From Tethya wilhelma (lineage: Eukaryota > Porifera > Demospongiae > Tethyida > Tethyidae): a stretch of 64,000 bases of DNA. The first letter of the stretch is position 1. Each line of letters starts with the position of its first letter. Of this stretch, positions 12,702 through 24,800 are shown in pieces. The stretch is from positions 529,231 to 593,230 of the forward strand of contig CAXIPT010000006.1 of assembly GCA_964030475.1 (NCBI GenBank), read 5' to 3'. The position numbers and the translations under genes are program-made. A model generated the notes under the pieces. The model saw only the letters and a program-made list of their open reading frames with translations. It made no database searches and was not told the DNA's origin.

Positions 12702-13125
12702 AGTCTCCTGGTTCCCAGACCTGGTCCTGGCCCCCCTCCCCCTGGCTCTTACAGACCCCCTGGGCAACGAGGTCCTAATGGGTACGTAATACCCTCAATC
12801 ATATTAATTTTATTGTATAATTAACTTGAATGAGCTGAGCTTGTGGAACTAAGTACTACTAGTACAATATCGCTATTAAGCTGCCGTTTTACATTAGTTA
12901 AAACAGCTCAAGAAGAAAGTGACAACCTTATAATATTGTTATGTATGGTGAATATACCTTGACAACATTTGAATGCTAAGATTTAATACCAATTAATCCA
13001 TAATCATGATTGTATCTGTATTGCTTTGTTGTAGAGGTGAACAATATTACTGTACTTTTTTATCTCAATGTATTATTGATGTATTTGCTTATTGTAGAGA
13101 TGAAGAAGAGTGTGTAATACAGTGA
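7072..13125 (+). CDS. vWA-domain protein with Pro/Gly-rich tail
   Basis: Ten exons close in frame to 358 aa: 7072-7203, 8642-8729, 9572-9646, 10087-10181, 10398-10598, 11387-11458, 11716-11852, 12162-12332, 12704-12781, 13098-13125. Residues 1-195 are a von Willebrand A domain. The metal-ion-dependent adhesion site is complete: DTSGSM near residue 10, the GGQTAM threonine near 80 and MMTDGRPTD near 117. There is no signal peptide or membrane segment, so it is probably intracellular. A short helix follows (LRSQLALAAFLRELGEAVEEAE), then an acidic patch (ADDDDDSDEA), then a Pro/Gly/Arg-rich low-complexity tail ending DEEECVIQ. The donor of exon 7 (after 11852) and acceptor of exon 10 (an alternative lies near 13034) are the least certain. 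The precise subfamily is not recognised. Confidence 0.85.
8571..8640. repeat. (CT)n microsatellite at the exon 2 splice acceptor
   Basis: About 33 CT units, with one TTT interruption, run directly into the CAG acceptor of vWA exon 2, so the repeat is itself the polypyrimidine tract. Confidence 0.9.
8980..9515. mobile_element. Non-autonomous DNA transposon in vWA intron 2
   Basis: Perfect 19-bp terminal inverted repeats, AGGTGCTCTCTCATGGAAG at 8980-8998 and its reverse complement at 9497-9515, bound a 536-bp segment with no credible transposase. Imperfect similarity continues further inward. I found no clear target-site duplication. Confidence 0.6.
10621..10800. mobile_element. Small foldback element (MITE) in vWA intron 5
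   Basis: GGGAAAGTTTTGCGGGGTTT at the left end and the reverse complement of a near-identical sequence at about 10773-10798 form imperfect inverted ends of about 27 bp on a 180-bp element. Confidence 0.5.
11127..11278. repeat. (CT)n microsatellite with unresolved base
   Basis: A long CT tract with an N at 11231, followed by further CT/CA-rich sequence to 11364 just upstream of vWA exon 6. Its length in the assembly is unreliable. Confidence 0.9.
12577..12703. repeat. (CA)n microsatellite abutting vWA exon 9
   Basis: About 60 CA units with an N at 12661. The repeat ends in the ACAG acceptor of exon 9. Confidence 0.9.
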
Positions 13126-13871
13126 TGAATGACAATCACTCTGGCCTGTTTGAGAACACACTGAGCAGAACTTGAATTATTTCAGTTTTGATGTTTGTCT
13201 GTCGACTGTGACTGTGTGACCTTTTGTCCCTGCTTATTACGTCTGTGGTAGTTATTATTGTTACTAGCTACTAATTAAAATTAATTATGCCACCTGAAGC
13301 TAGACATGTACTAGTAAGGTGCTTGCTTTATTGTTTTTTTAATCTGTTGGTGTCATGATCACAAAAAAAATTGATGCTCATTGTTTATAACAGACGACCA
13401 TTACCTATTAGCAAAATTAAATATGCGCTCGTTGCGCAGGATCATCATCCCATTCCATGCACTAAAAGATCAATGCAGGGGGACTGCTGTCTCGTAGTAG
13501 TAACAGTAATAAAAGTTAAACTATTAAAAAAATAGTTATATTTATTATAGTAAATAGTATACACAATGCTGCTGCACGCGCACATGAAGACCCGATAAAG
13601 TGTACAATACTCTATGGAGCCCCGCCCACTTTTCAGTGTCACGTGGTCCAGAGGAGTAAACCGGTACCGGGTGGAGTACGTTAGCTATAATATCCATGGC
13701 TAAAGAGATCGTGTCTATATCTGCTATATAATCACATCATCATGCAATGATGGTACTGAATTTTTTTTTTTTTTTTTAACAATAGGTGACCTATACTACA
13801 TGCAACTGCATTCACTAAGCTATCTAACAGCACTGGTTATCCTATAGAAATTCTTTTTCCACTGGTTCAAG
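13126..13871. other. Intergenic region, no gene seen
   Basis: This holds the 3' flank of the vWA gene and of the convergent minus-strand gene. It is AT-rich with a poly-T run at about 13761-13778. The short open frames have no recognisable domain. Confidence 0.5.
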
Positions 13872-14360
13872 TTATTCAGACATACTACGAATTGCAGAGA
13901 CTATGTCATCAGCTCGTTGGACAGGGTCATCCCACTCCCACCTCATGCCGACTCGGAGACACGACACAGACGATTCCATGCTCACTTCAATCTCCAACAT
14001 CTCAGGACGGACATCCCACAAGAATGATCTCAGACAGCGAGGCCAGTGTCCCTTTCCAATCTCATCCATCAGCTTCCAGCAGGCTCTTTGACCAATGCTG
14101 TCGTAACCATGGAGATGGACAGTAACAGGGCCTACAGTGACTGACCAGCGGTCTGGAGCAATGGCTGCAACAATATCCATGTTTCGTTCAAATTTCTTCC
14201 AAGGGTTGAAAGTTTCTTCGGCATTTCGATGCATTCGACGCATGCCTTCATCAAAGTTGCCTCTCATCTGGTCTACATTGTGATCGAATTCTTGTCTTGC
14301 TTGATCAATACTTTGTCTTGCTTTATCCACTTGCTTCTTTATAATATTATGGTGAGCCAT
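13872..14360 (-). CDS. Unknown 162-aa protein with N-terminal coiled coil
   Basis: A single-exon frame with ATG at 14360. Residues 1-50 are highly charged and helical with heptad-like spacing (KKQVDKARQSIDQARQEF), consistent with a coiled coil. Residues 60-155 look globular and Trp-rich (DRWSVTVGPVTVHLHGY, GKGHWPRCLRSFLWDV, RVGMRWEWDDPVQ). No signal peptide or membrane segment is present, and I recognise no family. Codon-like composition and length support a real gene. The downstream 14361-14964 region holds nothing I can identify. Confidence 0.55.
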   Translation of the reverse strand: MAHHNIIKKQVDKARQSIDQARQEFDHNVDQMRGNFDEGMRRMHRNAEETFNPWKKFERNMDIVAAIAPDRWSVTVGPVTVHLHGYDSIGQRACWKLMDEIGKGHWPRCLRSFLWDVRPEMLEIEVSMESSVSCLRVGMRWEWDDPVQRADDIVSAIRSMSE

Positions 14361-14964
14361 GGTAAATTCAGGCTACACAACTATTAATTACGTTTCTGAG
14401 TGTGACTTCCTCAGACAGTGAGAATTAATGGTTGTTTGATTTCTTCAAACAATTCTAGAAAATTTATAGCCTTCTAACTGTTGATCAAAGAACACATCCT
14501 AGTCAGTATTATAGTACAACATCGATCATCAAAACATTATATGGAGGATTGTATAAACTGTAATCCATATATGAATTACAATTAGGTGAAGAGGAGTAGA
14601 CAGGTATGAATTCATCATCCTAGCTATGTACATAGTACATACACTTACACTAAATTTTAAAGTGTGTATACTTATGCAGCATATAGCCGACAGTATTATG
14701 GTAACTCTACACATGTTTGACAAATTAATATTTCTTTGTGCTGACAAAACTTTTTATTACATAATGGTGTCACAAACATCAAGTAAAATTTCAACTAAAA
14801 TAATTGTGGAACCACACTATTTACTTTAGCTCACATGCATAGTTATACATTATTCTAACAATACAACAAAACTATAAAACAAAACCCTCAAAAAAACCCA
14901 GTCAAATGTACTATAGTATAGTATCGATACTAGTTAGATTTAGTAACTGAACATGTTTGTTTCC

Positions 14965-16458
14965 TTAGTGATGTCGGATTGTTTTTTTCTTCCAAACGAC
15001 AAGGCATATCCATAAAGCAGCAACAATTAAAGTGTAAAAAACAAGAAGAAAAACACCGAGAGCTAAACTGATTATAAAATCAGAGTCAGTCACAACAAAC
15101 CTTTGTGGTTCAGCTCGGGTATTCAAACCAATATAGGTTGCATTGGTTCCATCCTCTGGAACAGGACTATAGGCTAATATGCACCCATGCCTCTGGTTGA
15201 CTTCAAACACACAAGTTTGATTTGGATCAAAGTGACTAATTTCACAAGACTGATATAGACCAGTCTCATTGTCATAGTCTTGGATATCGTAGTAAAGATA
15301 GTCTGCTGAATATTCATAGTCAACAGTGAATTCCCCTTTAACACTCACCAATACAACAAATTCATAGCCATAGAAAAAGCTAAAACCTTCATAGATATTT
15401 TCTTCACCAACAGTTGTATTTTGAATAAAAAGGTCAAAAAAGGAGCAATTGAGTGGATTGATACCATGGCCAGCAATCTCAATGAAGCAGTTGAAGTCAG
15501 CAACATCAGATAAAACAAACAAAACCAATTTTGAATCTGCTTCAGTTGAATTCTTTACAATAGTTACATTCACAGTATAATTATTTGAAAGAGATTGAGT
15601 AAAATAGGCAAACTTTTTAATCACAAAGACTTCACCATCACTTAATGCAACATTGCTGGCTCCAAACGTTTCAGATTTAGTTGTAATAGGCACACAATCA
15701 TTTTGATTTTTTGTGAAGAGCAGGCTTAAATTTGTGTTAAGATCAAAGGAAGAGTTCACTTGTACTGACAGGGATTTATACGTTTGCGTATCAAAGTTAT
15801 CAGGAAGATCATCAATGTCAACAAAGTAAAGAGGAACAGTATCGCCTTGGAAGACACCTTGGTTTGACACAGCAGTAGTTGGGGATGGAAGGTATCCAAA
15901 AATATTTAGAAATATTATTACTAATGCTGCAATCACGATGACAGTAACAATTGTCAAAATAACTGAGCAGGAATAGAAGCAGATGTTTTTCCAATTCTTG
16001 GAATTAGTAACTGGAAAAAAAAAATTCAAACCTTGTAAAGTAACAATTGTAGACAAAATGATTAATGCTATGGTGATAATAATAATTTAAATCAGCTATA
16101 TTAATACAGAGCAAAGATTAAATATTATAGGTCAACATTAGCCTCTTATCCAGCTCTCCCCCTTTGACCTTTTACTCACGAAAATCAAGGAGAGAGCCTG
16201 GGTATGAGGCTAGGTCAACATCAAACTATACTATAATTATACCCCCACAATCATGTTTTTTTGCACGAGGCTCAATCCATTATCATTTGTGGCATCTATA
16301 GAATTTACTACTACACACAATGCAAAGGTCATGTATTCATGATTATACACAATGACTAAGTCTGCGTAATATTCTTGTGAAGCCTATTGACAATGAGATA
16401 AGATTGTATATTTCTGGTTAATCATTGTCGCAATGTCATGCTTCATGGCAGGCATGCA

Positions 16459-16551
<93 letters not shown>

Positions 16552-16564
16552 NNNNNNNNNNNNN

Positions 16565-16626
<62 letters not shown>

Positions 16627-17320
16627 CACACACACACACACACACATGCACACACACACACACACACATCATGTGACACAGCTGACTTTGATTATAGTAA
16701 GTATTATAATACTGCCGTTTATATCCAGTAAAAGTAATTCATTATAGAAATTTACTAATAATTATTAACAATCGATACAAAATCAAACAATAACAATAAT
16801 AATAATAATAATATTATTATCATCTTGCCCATGACAATGTCATACTGAATATGAACTTCAGTGCACTAACCTGGTTGCCGATTAGCTGGCTGAAGCAGTG
16901 GGGCTCTTTCTGAAGCAGATATACGAGTAGCAAGCCGACTTTTGCCACCCTTCTCAGACTGTTTGATGACAGCTGTTGAAGGCAGCTTCGTAGTCACAGT
17001 GTTAGTGGGGACTGTTGCTGCATTAAATTTGCCATGTGCATGTACATGTGTTTTATACTATGATCATCTATAGCAGTACAGCTCATGTACAGTTATTGAA
17101 AGTATTCTAATTATAATAATATGCAAGTCTCTCTCTTAGCTACAGGGTCCACTTAATTTTTATTTAGATTTGAAATTCACTATTATAATAGCTCACGATC
17201 AATGCTGTTGGTGGTATTAATGTTGGTATTCCTCTCCTCTTGTATGGAAATGTTTCCTGCATTCTGTACATTCCTGCCAGGGAGCGAGGTGTCTGCTTCA
17301 ATATTGGATGATTCGGCCAT
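14965..17320 (-). CDS. Two-pass membrane glycoprotein, array gene A
   Basis: Three exons, 17320-17197, 17017-16871 and 16010-14965, with phase-1 introns, give 438 aa. The cytosolic N-terminus begins MAESSN and contains the acidic dileucine signal ERAPLL in exon 2, which closely resembles the DERAPLI lysosomal sorting signal of LIMP-2. Exon 3 opens with a Cys-containing juxtamembrane piece, then a membrane segment (VILTIVTVIVIAALVIIFLN), then the ectodomain starting QGVFQGDTVPLYF, the array hallmark. Later hallmarks are VIKKFAYFT, DYDNETGLYQSC...CVFEV and GCILAYSPVP. A second membrane segment ends the protein with a short basic tail. Both ends are predicted cytosolic. No enzymatic motif is seen. 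Confidence 0.8.
16139..16215. mobile_element. Foldback repeat of the TAGCCTCG family, copy 1
   Basis: A 77-bp unit begins TTAGCCTCTTATCCAGCTCT and ends AGAGCCTGGGTATGAGGCTA. The ends are near reverse complements, and similar units occur at 45536 and 50358. It lies in intron 2 of gene A. Confidence 0.55.
16459..16668. repeat. (CA)n microsatellite with assembly gap
   Basis: A CA tract of about 200 bp is broken by 13 Ns at 16552-16564. Long open frames here in several phases are repeat artefacts. Confidence 0.95.
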
Positions 17321-17675
17321 CACTTCAAGAATTTAAGGATAAAACTTAAAGCATAGCAGTCAGTGCTTCAGTTAAAATTTGATTGTGATGGGTTTTTTGC
17401 AAACAAAATATATAATACCCCCAAAATTATATTACCTTACTATAGCCTCTCCTCTTAATAACTATTGTTAATAACAATAATGAAGGTGATTCCCCTGGGG
17501 AATTCCCTTAGATCATACCATGTGCCTTGCACATGCACACCATGAATCCATACAATGTCATGAATCTCATTTTATTTTATTAAAAAATTTCAGAAGGCAT
17601 AAAATTAATCATAGGGCCATAATAATAACACATTAGGCATACATCATGCATGACGATGATGATGACGTTGACCAC

Positions 17676-19035
17676 CTAACGACGTACAATAAGGTATAAA
17701 GTACAACATAAACTAAAGATTAGTAAAATAAACAAAGTCACACTAAAAGTCAGAAAAATTATTGATCTTGTTGTCCATCTTTCAGTTGCAGGCTCAGCAG
17801 TAACATACAGTTCAATGTATGTTGGTGGTGACTGCTCTGGTGCTGGGCTTGAGGCAAACAAGCATCCTTGCTTATGAACTTGAAAGTCACATGTTTGATC
17901 ATAGGGTGGTTGACCAAATTTAAAGGTACATTTCTGATAAAATTCATCATAGTTGCTGATGTTATATGAGAAAATTTTAGATAAATATTCAATGTCAACC
18001 ATTACTTCAAATTTTCCATTTATATCAGTATTAGATTTGAATTCACCATCACTGTCAATACCCAACCCAAAAGAATAATAGCCTGGATAAAATGGAAATA
18101 GATTAGTATTATCAAATACAATCGTTTGAGAAGTTGTTGTGTTGACGGTGGTATTGACTTTCGTAACTTCGAAATCACAAAAAGCCTTGTCCTCTGTTCT
18201 GAATTCATCAAAGTCCAAAATGCACAAATACAAACTATCATTTGTTGACAATGAACTCTCAATGATAGTGAAATTAAAATAGATTATTGCTTGGTACATT
18301 AAATAGACAAATTCTTCAAACATGAAAAAATTATGATCAGCACTTAAACGGATATGACTGCTGTTAAAATTTTCAATAACATTATCATATGGTGGCTCAC
18401 AGTCAATAGCACTCTTAACATAAACAAAGTTGACGTAAGACACTTCAGAATCCGTCATGAGATTAATACTGGGACGCATATATGGTTGTATAGACACAGA
18501 TTGGTATCCATCTACGTTCTCATGAGGCAATTCAGAAGACTCAGTAAAATAAAGAGGAATTAAATGACCATCTTGGTAGACTATTTGATTAGATGACATG
18601 GGTGGTGGTTTATCCAGAACCGGAAGGTAAAAAAAAAGGAATACCAATACAACAGTACACATTGCCAACACCATTGTTACAGTAGCAGCTAAATATATTT
18701 TGCTCCCAGTCTGTCTGCTACATAAACAGCAGGCGTTTGCTGCAATGGGAGTAAAACAAAAATAATAATAAATAAATAAGATATTAAAATTATTATTATA
18801 CAGGGGTTGTAATCAAGATTTAAAATTAATTGTATAATATTATACCACAACAGATAATAATAATTTATTATGTTTTAAGATAATTATAGCAATTGACATT
18901 TGCTGAGAGCCTCCAAGTTAATTGATATTGTGACAAATTGCATAGTTTATTTCAAGCTAAATTATGGTTTACATGCATATCACACACACACACACATGCA
19001 CACACACACACACACATGCACACACACACACGCAC

Positions 19036-19121
<86 letters not shown>

Positions 19122-19631
19122 AAAACACACATATTTGTCTAACATTCACATTGAGGTGATAGGAATTTGCCAATTACCTTGAACTTGTTGAGGATCATCA
19201 TTTATTCCCACACGATCAACTCTGGCTTGACGACGATTATCAAGCAGTGGAGTATTCTCTCCAGGTTGTGATGTAAACTCCCGATTGTCATTTTCAACAA
19301 CTTCTTCATCAACGTCATTGATAACAGCTATTTGTGTGTCTATACAATTACAAGTATTCAGCATGTAAAATTATAGAGTGTGTGTAATTAAAGCAACGTA
19401 CTAAACCCAGTGTATAATTGTGTGCCATTAATTTCAATCTACAGACTCACTATTTTCCTTGGTGTTGGTGATATTTTTCTCTCTTTTTTGGGCAGGAATT
19501 GCGTTTGGCAAGTGTTCAATATCCAAAAAAGTGCTTTTCTCCTGATCTCCTAGGCCTGCTTCACCAGCTATAGGGGCATCATGAAGGGAGTCTTCTGAAC
19601 CACTGGGTAAGTTGGAAGCTGACTCAGCCAT
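17676..19631 (-). CDS. Two-pass membrane glycoprotein, array gene B
   Basis: Exons 19631-19451, 19339-19178 and 18739-17676 give 468 aa, all introns phase 1. The N-terminus [14 protein letters not shown] matches gene G. Exon 2 is acidic and carries GENTPLL, an acidic dileucine motif, followed by a basic stretch. Exon 3 has a Cys-rich juxtamembrane piece ([11 protein letters not shown]), a membrane segment, the ectodomain hallmark [15 protein letters not shown], two conserved cysteines around [13 protein letters not shown]...CDFQV, and [16 protein letters not shown]-terminal membrane segment ends LIVRR. Roughly eight sequons lie in the ectodomain. The intron between exons 2 and 3 holds a (CA)n tract. 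Its neighbours are all same-strand paralogues. Confidence 0.8.
18980..19117. repeat. (CA)n microsatellite in gene B intron
   Basis: About 65 CA units with occasional TG/CG interruptions. Confidence 0.95.
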
Positions 19632-19989
19632 GTTCAAATACTTAACTTTTGCAAAGTTGTGTACACAGCACTTTTCTCTCTACTATCTCTAGATCAATGC
19701 ACCAGCAAACAGCTATATATGACAATATATAGCTGCCCCACCCTTTTTTTTTTACAACATTAAATTAATATTATTCATTGTCATCAATATACAATTTTAG
19801 TGGTATTAGTTCATGATTTTAATTGTGTATGAGATCCTAAACATATATTAATTCGGTGCTATCATTAAAATTAATTTTATCGACCCACTTTCAAACTTTT
19901 TTCATAAACTTTAAAAATTAATATACACAAGAATTTTTAGTACTGCAATTTAAAGGACATCGAATTACACAAACATTTAATTATTCTAG

Positions 19990-21245
19990 TAGGTTAGCAG
20001 TGTACAAATAGGTAGACAGTAACAGGCATGTACATAATATTGTAAGTAAGTAAGTAAAGAAAAATGCACTCAAAACGGGAAAAAATTGGATGTTGTTGTG
20101 AATCTCTTAGACTCAGTGCTGACACGTAATTCAACATAGGTCGGTTGTGATGACTTGGGCACAGGACTAGAGGCAAAAATACAGCCACGTCTGTTACGAA
20201 TTTTAAAATGACAGGTCTGGTCAGAAAATGGTTGACGAATTGTACATGTCTGATTGTAATTGCTGATGTTATTGAAAAAAACTCAGATGAAAATTCATAG
20301 CTAACTGTAACTCTTTCTTCACCATGCATAGGTTCTCAAGAGGAAGAAAAAATAGCCATATCCAACATGATGGAGTTAATTCTTTTGAAATTGTTGCATG
20401 GAGAGCTGGATTAACTTCTACTGCTTCTACTATCACTGGCAATCTTGCTCATCATTCATGAAGCACTTCAAGTCAGCACAGCTGCTAAAAATATACAAAC
20501 TCATAAGATATTATTATAGTGTGAGTCAGTCTCAACAACAACACTCACTTGATTGCTACAAGGCGAATTCTTTGATCACCAAGTCATGACCATGACTTAG
20601 AGAGCCTGTGCCATTGAAATGTTCCGAGTTGAAATTGTTTATCAGTGGCTCACAAGAATTAGCCCAATCTATGAAAAAAAAACTTGGACAAATGAATCAA
20701 TAGCAACCACTTGTACCGACACAGACTAGTAATCTTCCATGTGGATCCGGATCTCAGGTAAACGATATTGGTCTTGCCAGCCTAAATAAAGAAAAATCAT
20801 GCCACCATCTTGGTAGACTTTTTGATCAGTTGAAACGATACAACAAGGAAGGTATCCAGCAAAGAAAAGGTAACCAAACATACTTGTATTGATCATGAAT
20901 ATTGCAGGTATAGTTATGACGATAAACACACATTTGGTCACACTTTGGGTGTTGCTACAAATGCTTTGGTTACAGGCTCTTTTGCTGGAGCTTGAGCCTG
21001 CTATATAACAATTATTATTTGAAATTCAACATGTTTGATCAAGCTGGACTGATGCATCCATGGATTACCTACATACCTTGCAAGTAATTATGATTCACTG
21101 GTATCATGTTATCTTAATTGGTCATCATTCTGAGATTGATCGTTTAAAAGTAGTGGAGTTTCTATTTCTCTATCTGTATCGAATTCAAGCTGTTGTTGTT
21201 CATTGTCACTGGCTTCATCAGAATTGACAGTGACTGACTCAGAGT
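19990..21245 (-). pseudogene. Array gene C, decayed copy of gene D
   Basis: The ectodomain exon (about 21000-19990) is highly similar in DNA to that of gene D (21807-22816). It keeps the start TKCVFIVITIPAIF and YQDGG but is broken by stops and frame changes near 20725, around 20400-20600 and at about 20330, and it lacks a piece of the central ectodomain. Upstream, a linker exon at about 21245-21105 still has an acceptor and an ETPLL motif but runs into a TAA before any donor. Another short frame at 21286-21468 has no clear relation. No intact product can be made. Confidence 0.8.
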
Positions 21246-21806
21246 CTGTACATAATAAATTATTATGATGACCATCCAATATAATCTATGATATAATCAA
21301 TTTCTCATAGAAATACACAGACTGAGTGGAGTTCATCAAGCAGCCTGACTCACTATGGTTTGTCACGGTTTCCTCTGTAGGAATTCTTGGTATTAAATGG
21401 TCCACACCGGCGTCCAGAGCCAAGATAGTGCTTTCACGTATCTCAATCTCAGGCTTATTGATAGGCACAAAGAGAGTCTTCTGCTGGCTGGTTCGATATG
21501 TTCAACGTGTAAATAGCTAAGTGCAGAGTCTGAGCTAAGTGCATGTGCAAGTAAACACTGGCAAATAAAACCACATGACATGGAAACACCACCCCCTCCC
21601 TACACCCTCGCCTCCATATGGCAATGGTCGTCAACAATGAATACAAGAAGAAGCATTCATTGGCTTAGTGTTGTTCTGGAATATAAAAGAATATTTTTAA
21701 TAACAAAAGATACTATAGAAAAACATCATAATTATTGTACTACATGTAGTAGAATAATAATTAAGGATCAATCATCATAATAAGACAATTATATAGTCAC
21801 ACATTG

Positions 21807-24800
21807 TCAACTATAACGGTGTACAAATAGGTAGACAGTAATGCATGTACATACAAGTAAATAAAGAAAGAAAAATGCACTCAAAAACAGGAAAATATTT
21901 GATGATGTTGTGAATCTTTTAGGCTCAGTGCTGACACGTAATTCAACATAGGTCGGTTGTGATGACTTGGGCACAGGACTAGAGGCAAAAATACAGCCAC
22001 GTCGGTTGCGAACTTCAAAATGGCAGGTCTGGTCGGAAAATGGTTGACGAATTGTACATGTCTGATAGATTTGATTGTAGTCACTGATGTTATAGGAAAA
22101 AAAATCGGATGAATATTCATAGCTAACTATGATTCTTTCTTTACCGTATGTTCTAAGCAGAAAGAAATAATACCCATATCCAACAGCTATCGGAGTTGTT
22201 ACATGGAGACTGGTATTAACTGGCAGTGATTGTAACGGCATGCAGCCTTGCTCTGGTTGATCATCATTCACGAAGCAATTGAAGTTAGCAAAGCTGTTAA
22301 AAATATTCAAACTCAAAAGATCGTTCGAGTTTTCAATCAGTACGGTAACATTAATAAAAACGCTTGATTGCTGCAAGGCTGTGAAGTAGGCAAATTTTTT
22401 AATCACCAAGTCGTGAGCAACACTTAGAGAGCCAGTATCATTGAAATGTTCCGAGTTGAAATTGTTTGGTTCACAAGAATTCGGCCACTCTACGAAAAAG
22501 ATTTGGACGAATGAGTCGTCAGCAAGATTGTTTTTACCAAACACTTGTACGGACACAGACTGAAAATTCTCCATGGGGATGTGTGGTAAATCCGTTTGGT
22601 CACCTAAATAAAGAGGAATCATGCCACCATCTTGGTAGACTACTTGATCGGTTGAAACGATACGAGAAGGTAGGTATCCAGCAAAGAAAAGATAACCAAA
22701 CAGACTTGCAACGATCACGAATATTGCAGGAATAGTTATGACGATGAACACACATTTGGTCATACTTTGGGTGTTGCTACAAATGCCTCGATCAGCGGGT
22801 CTAGCTCGGCTGGAGCCTACATGCAACAAAATAAAGATTTCAGTTTGTCACTTCACAATCATGACATTATAATTACAATAATGGTGTAAATTGTCTATTC
22901 ATAATCGCATGCATCCACAATAAATCACTTCTTCAAAATTTCTTTATCTTATGGTTAGATTGCAAATTTCACACAATAATAATTATTATCATAATGGTGC
23001 TCTTTAAAACTAATGCTCAACAGTACCACCTCACCAGTTCAAAAGTTACCATGCACACTGTTCGTATAAACGTACACAGTGAATCTCATGATAGACCACA
23101 AAAATTTATCTTGTAACCATCACACAAGGTCACTGTATGTACTACATAGTATATAGGTATGTGTTTAATATACCACAAGAATGTAGAAAATTGAATGCTT
23201 GTAGTAAGTTAAACAACATAATACTTCCTGCATGGGTACAGTAGAAATAGTACATGCATGCATGACTTTACCTTGACCTTGTGTTACAGATCTAGAGTGG
23301 TGGCGATTCACTAGTACTGCATTTTCACTCGTCTGATTTGAAAACAGTATTTCTCTATCTGTATCTGTATCTGTTTCACTTTCAAATTCAAGCTCTTCAT
23401 CACCATTGATTGTAGCTACTTGTGTATCCACAGCAACTGTATTTATAATAAAATTATTATAATGGATTACAATACACACATACTGAATCATTGTCAATAA
23501 TGATTTTTATTGACCTCTAGCTAGTAAGTGATGACGATTCGTTGTCACATGAGGATTAGCTCTGGTTTCTGGATGACTGTCAGCAAGTAGTGGGGTACTC
23601 TCAGTAGGCTTTTGACTTCCAAGCTCAACTGATTCATATTTGTTGTAATTGGCACCTTCTGATTCGTCCTCATTGTTAATTATAGCCAATAGAGCATCTA
23701 CATAAACAGATACATCATTTTAGAGAGTGAGTATAATATTATATAAATTGTTTAATTCATATCAGGCATCATGATACGTATACGTGCATATGCATTAACT
23801 CTGTTTATTCGAGGCTTTTTTGTTTAGTTTGTTCTTTTTTTGGGGGTTTTTTTGTCACTATGTAGTCACAGTCTCATGCTGTTTTAATACTTATTCTTAA
23901 ATTTGTACAGGTTCTTTTTTTTCCTTTTCTGTCAATAACTACCAATTTACTTATAATACTTTGATCATTGTTTGTCTTCTTCTGTTTGCTGGGATGGTTT
24001 TATACTAGCACTTAGCTAGTTGCTATTGCTATTGCTCGCTCAGGCTCGCCCCAATCAGCTGAATCATGTGAATTATGCATCATAGTTTAGCATGCAGTGC
24101 TCAACATCATGATGCATGTAACACAAGAACTCAAAACAAATATAAATGGCAAAATTTTTATTGGTTACACTTCACTGATACGATGCGAAATAGTATCTGC
24201 AGTGTAACTGTTTTGGCATGACAGGTCACGGTATATAGCAGCTACTGCCATTATCTCATGCTGCCAGCCTGTCGTGCAAGCACAATTTGAAGTCAAGTTA
24301 CTGATAAAAAAAAACAACGCACATATATCTAAGCTCTGATAGTTCTACAAAGTGCTATTTCACTTGAGTTACTAACCTGGACAAGCCAACTAACTTAGAT
24401 TCAGTGAAACTGGTCCAACACGTCCTCTGCTGCCCATCCGCAAGCTCTACAGTGTTTCTAGTTAATGCACACCACATGGGCATGATCGATGGGTCACGTG
24501 GTTTCAAAGCCAAAGCACTAAGAGATGGACAAAAGTCTCAGATCACAGAAACTACAGTGTCTACACATCAAAGATAATTTTGATTCATGAACGTAAGTAC
24601 TTTCCATTTTGACTCTAAGGCTCAATGCTGTTCTCAGGGTCAGATAATTTATAACAGACACACACATGGTGGCACACACAAAACCAGAGGAGGTACGACA
24701 CGAGTGCGCCTTTGCTGAGCTGGCAAGTCTGTTAATTGCATTCCCCTCAATCATGTGACCACACGATACTTCACAATGAGAATTGATCACGTGCACCTTT

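Noticed and set aside
16384..16747. Long open frames of alternating Thr-His or Cys-Val
   Set aside because: They are translations of the (CA)n/(GT)n microsatellite and occur in several frames on both strands.
18900..19182. Thr-His and Val-Cys open frames
   Set aside because: Artefacts of the CA repeat in a gene B intron.
24518..24796. 92-codon minus-strand frame
   Set aside because: It runs into one arm of the 42-bp foldback and has no splice or domain support.
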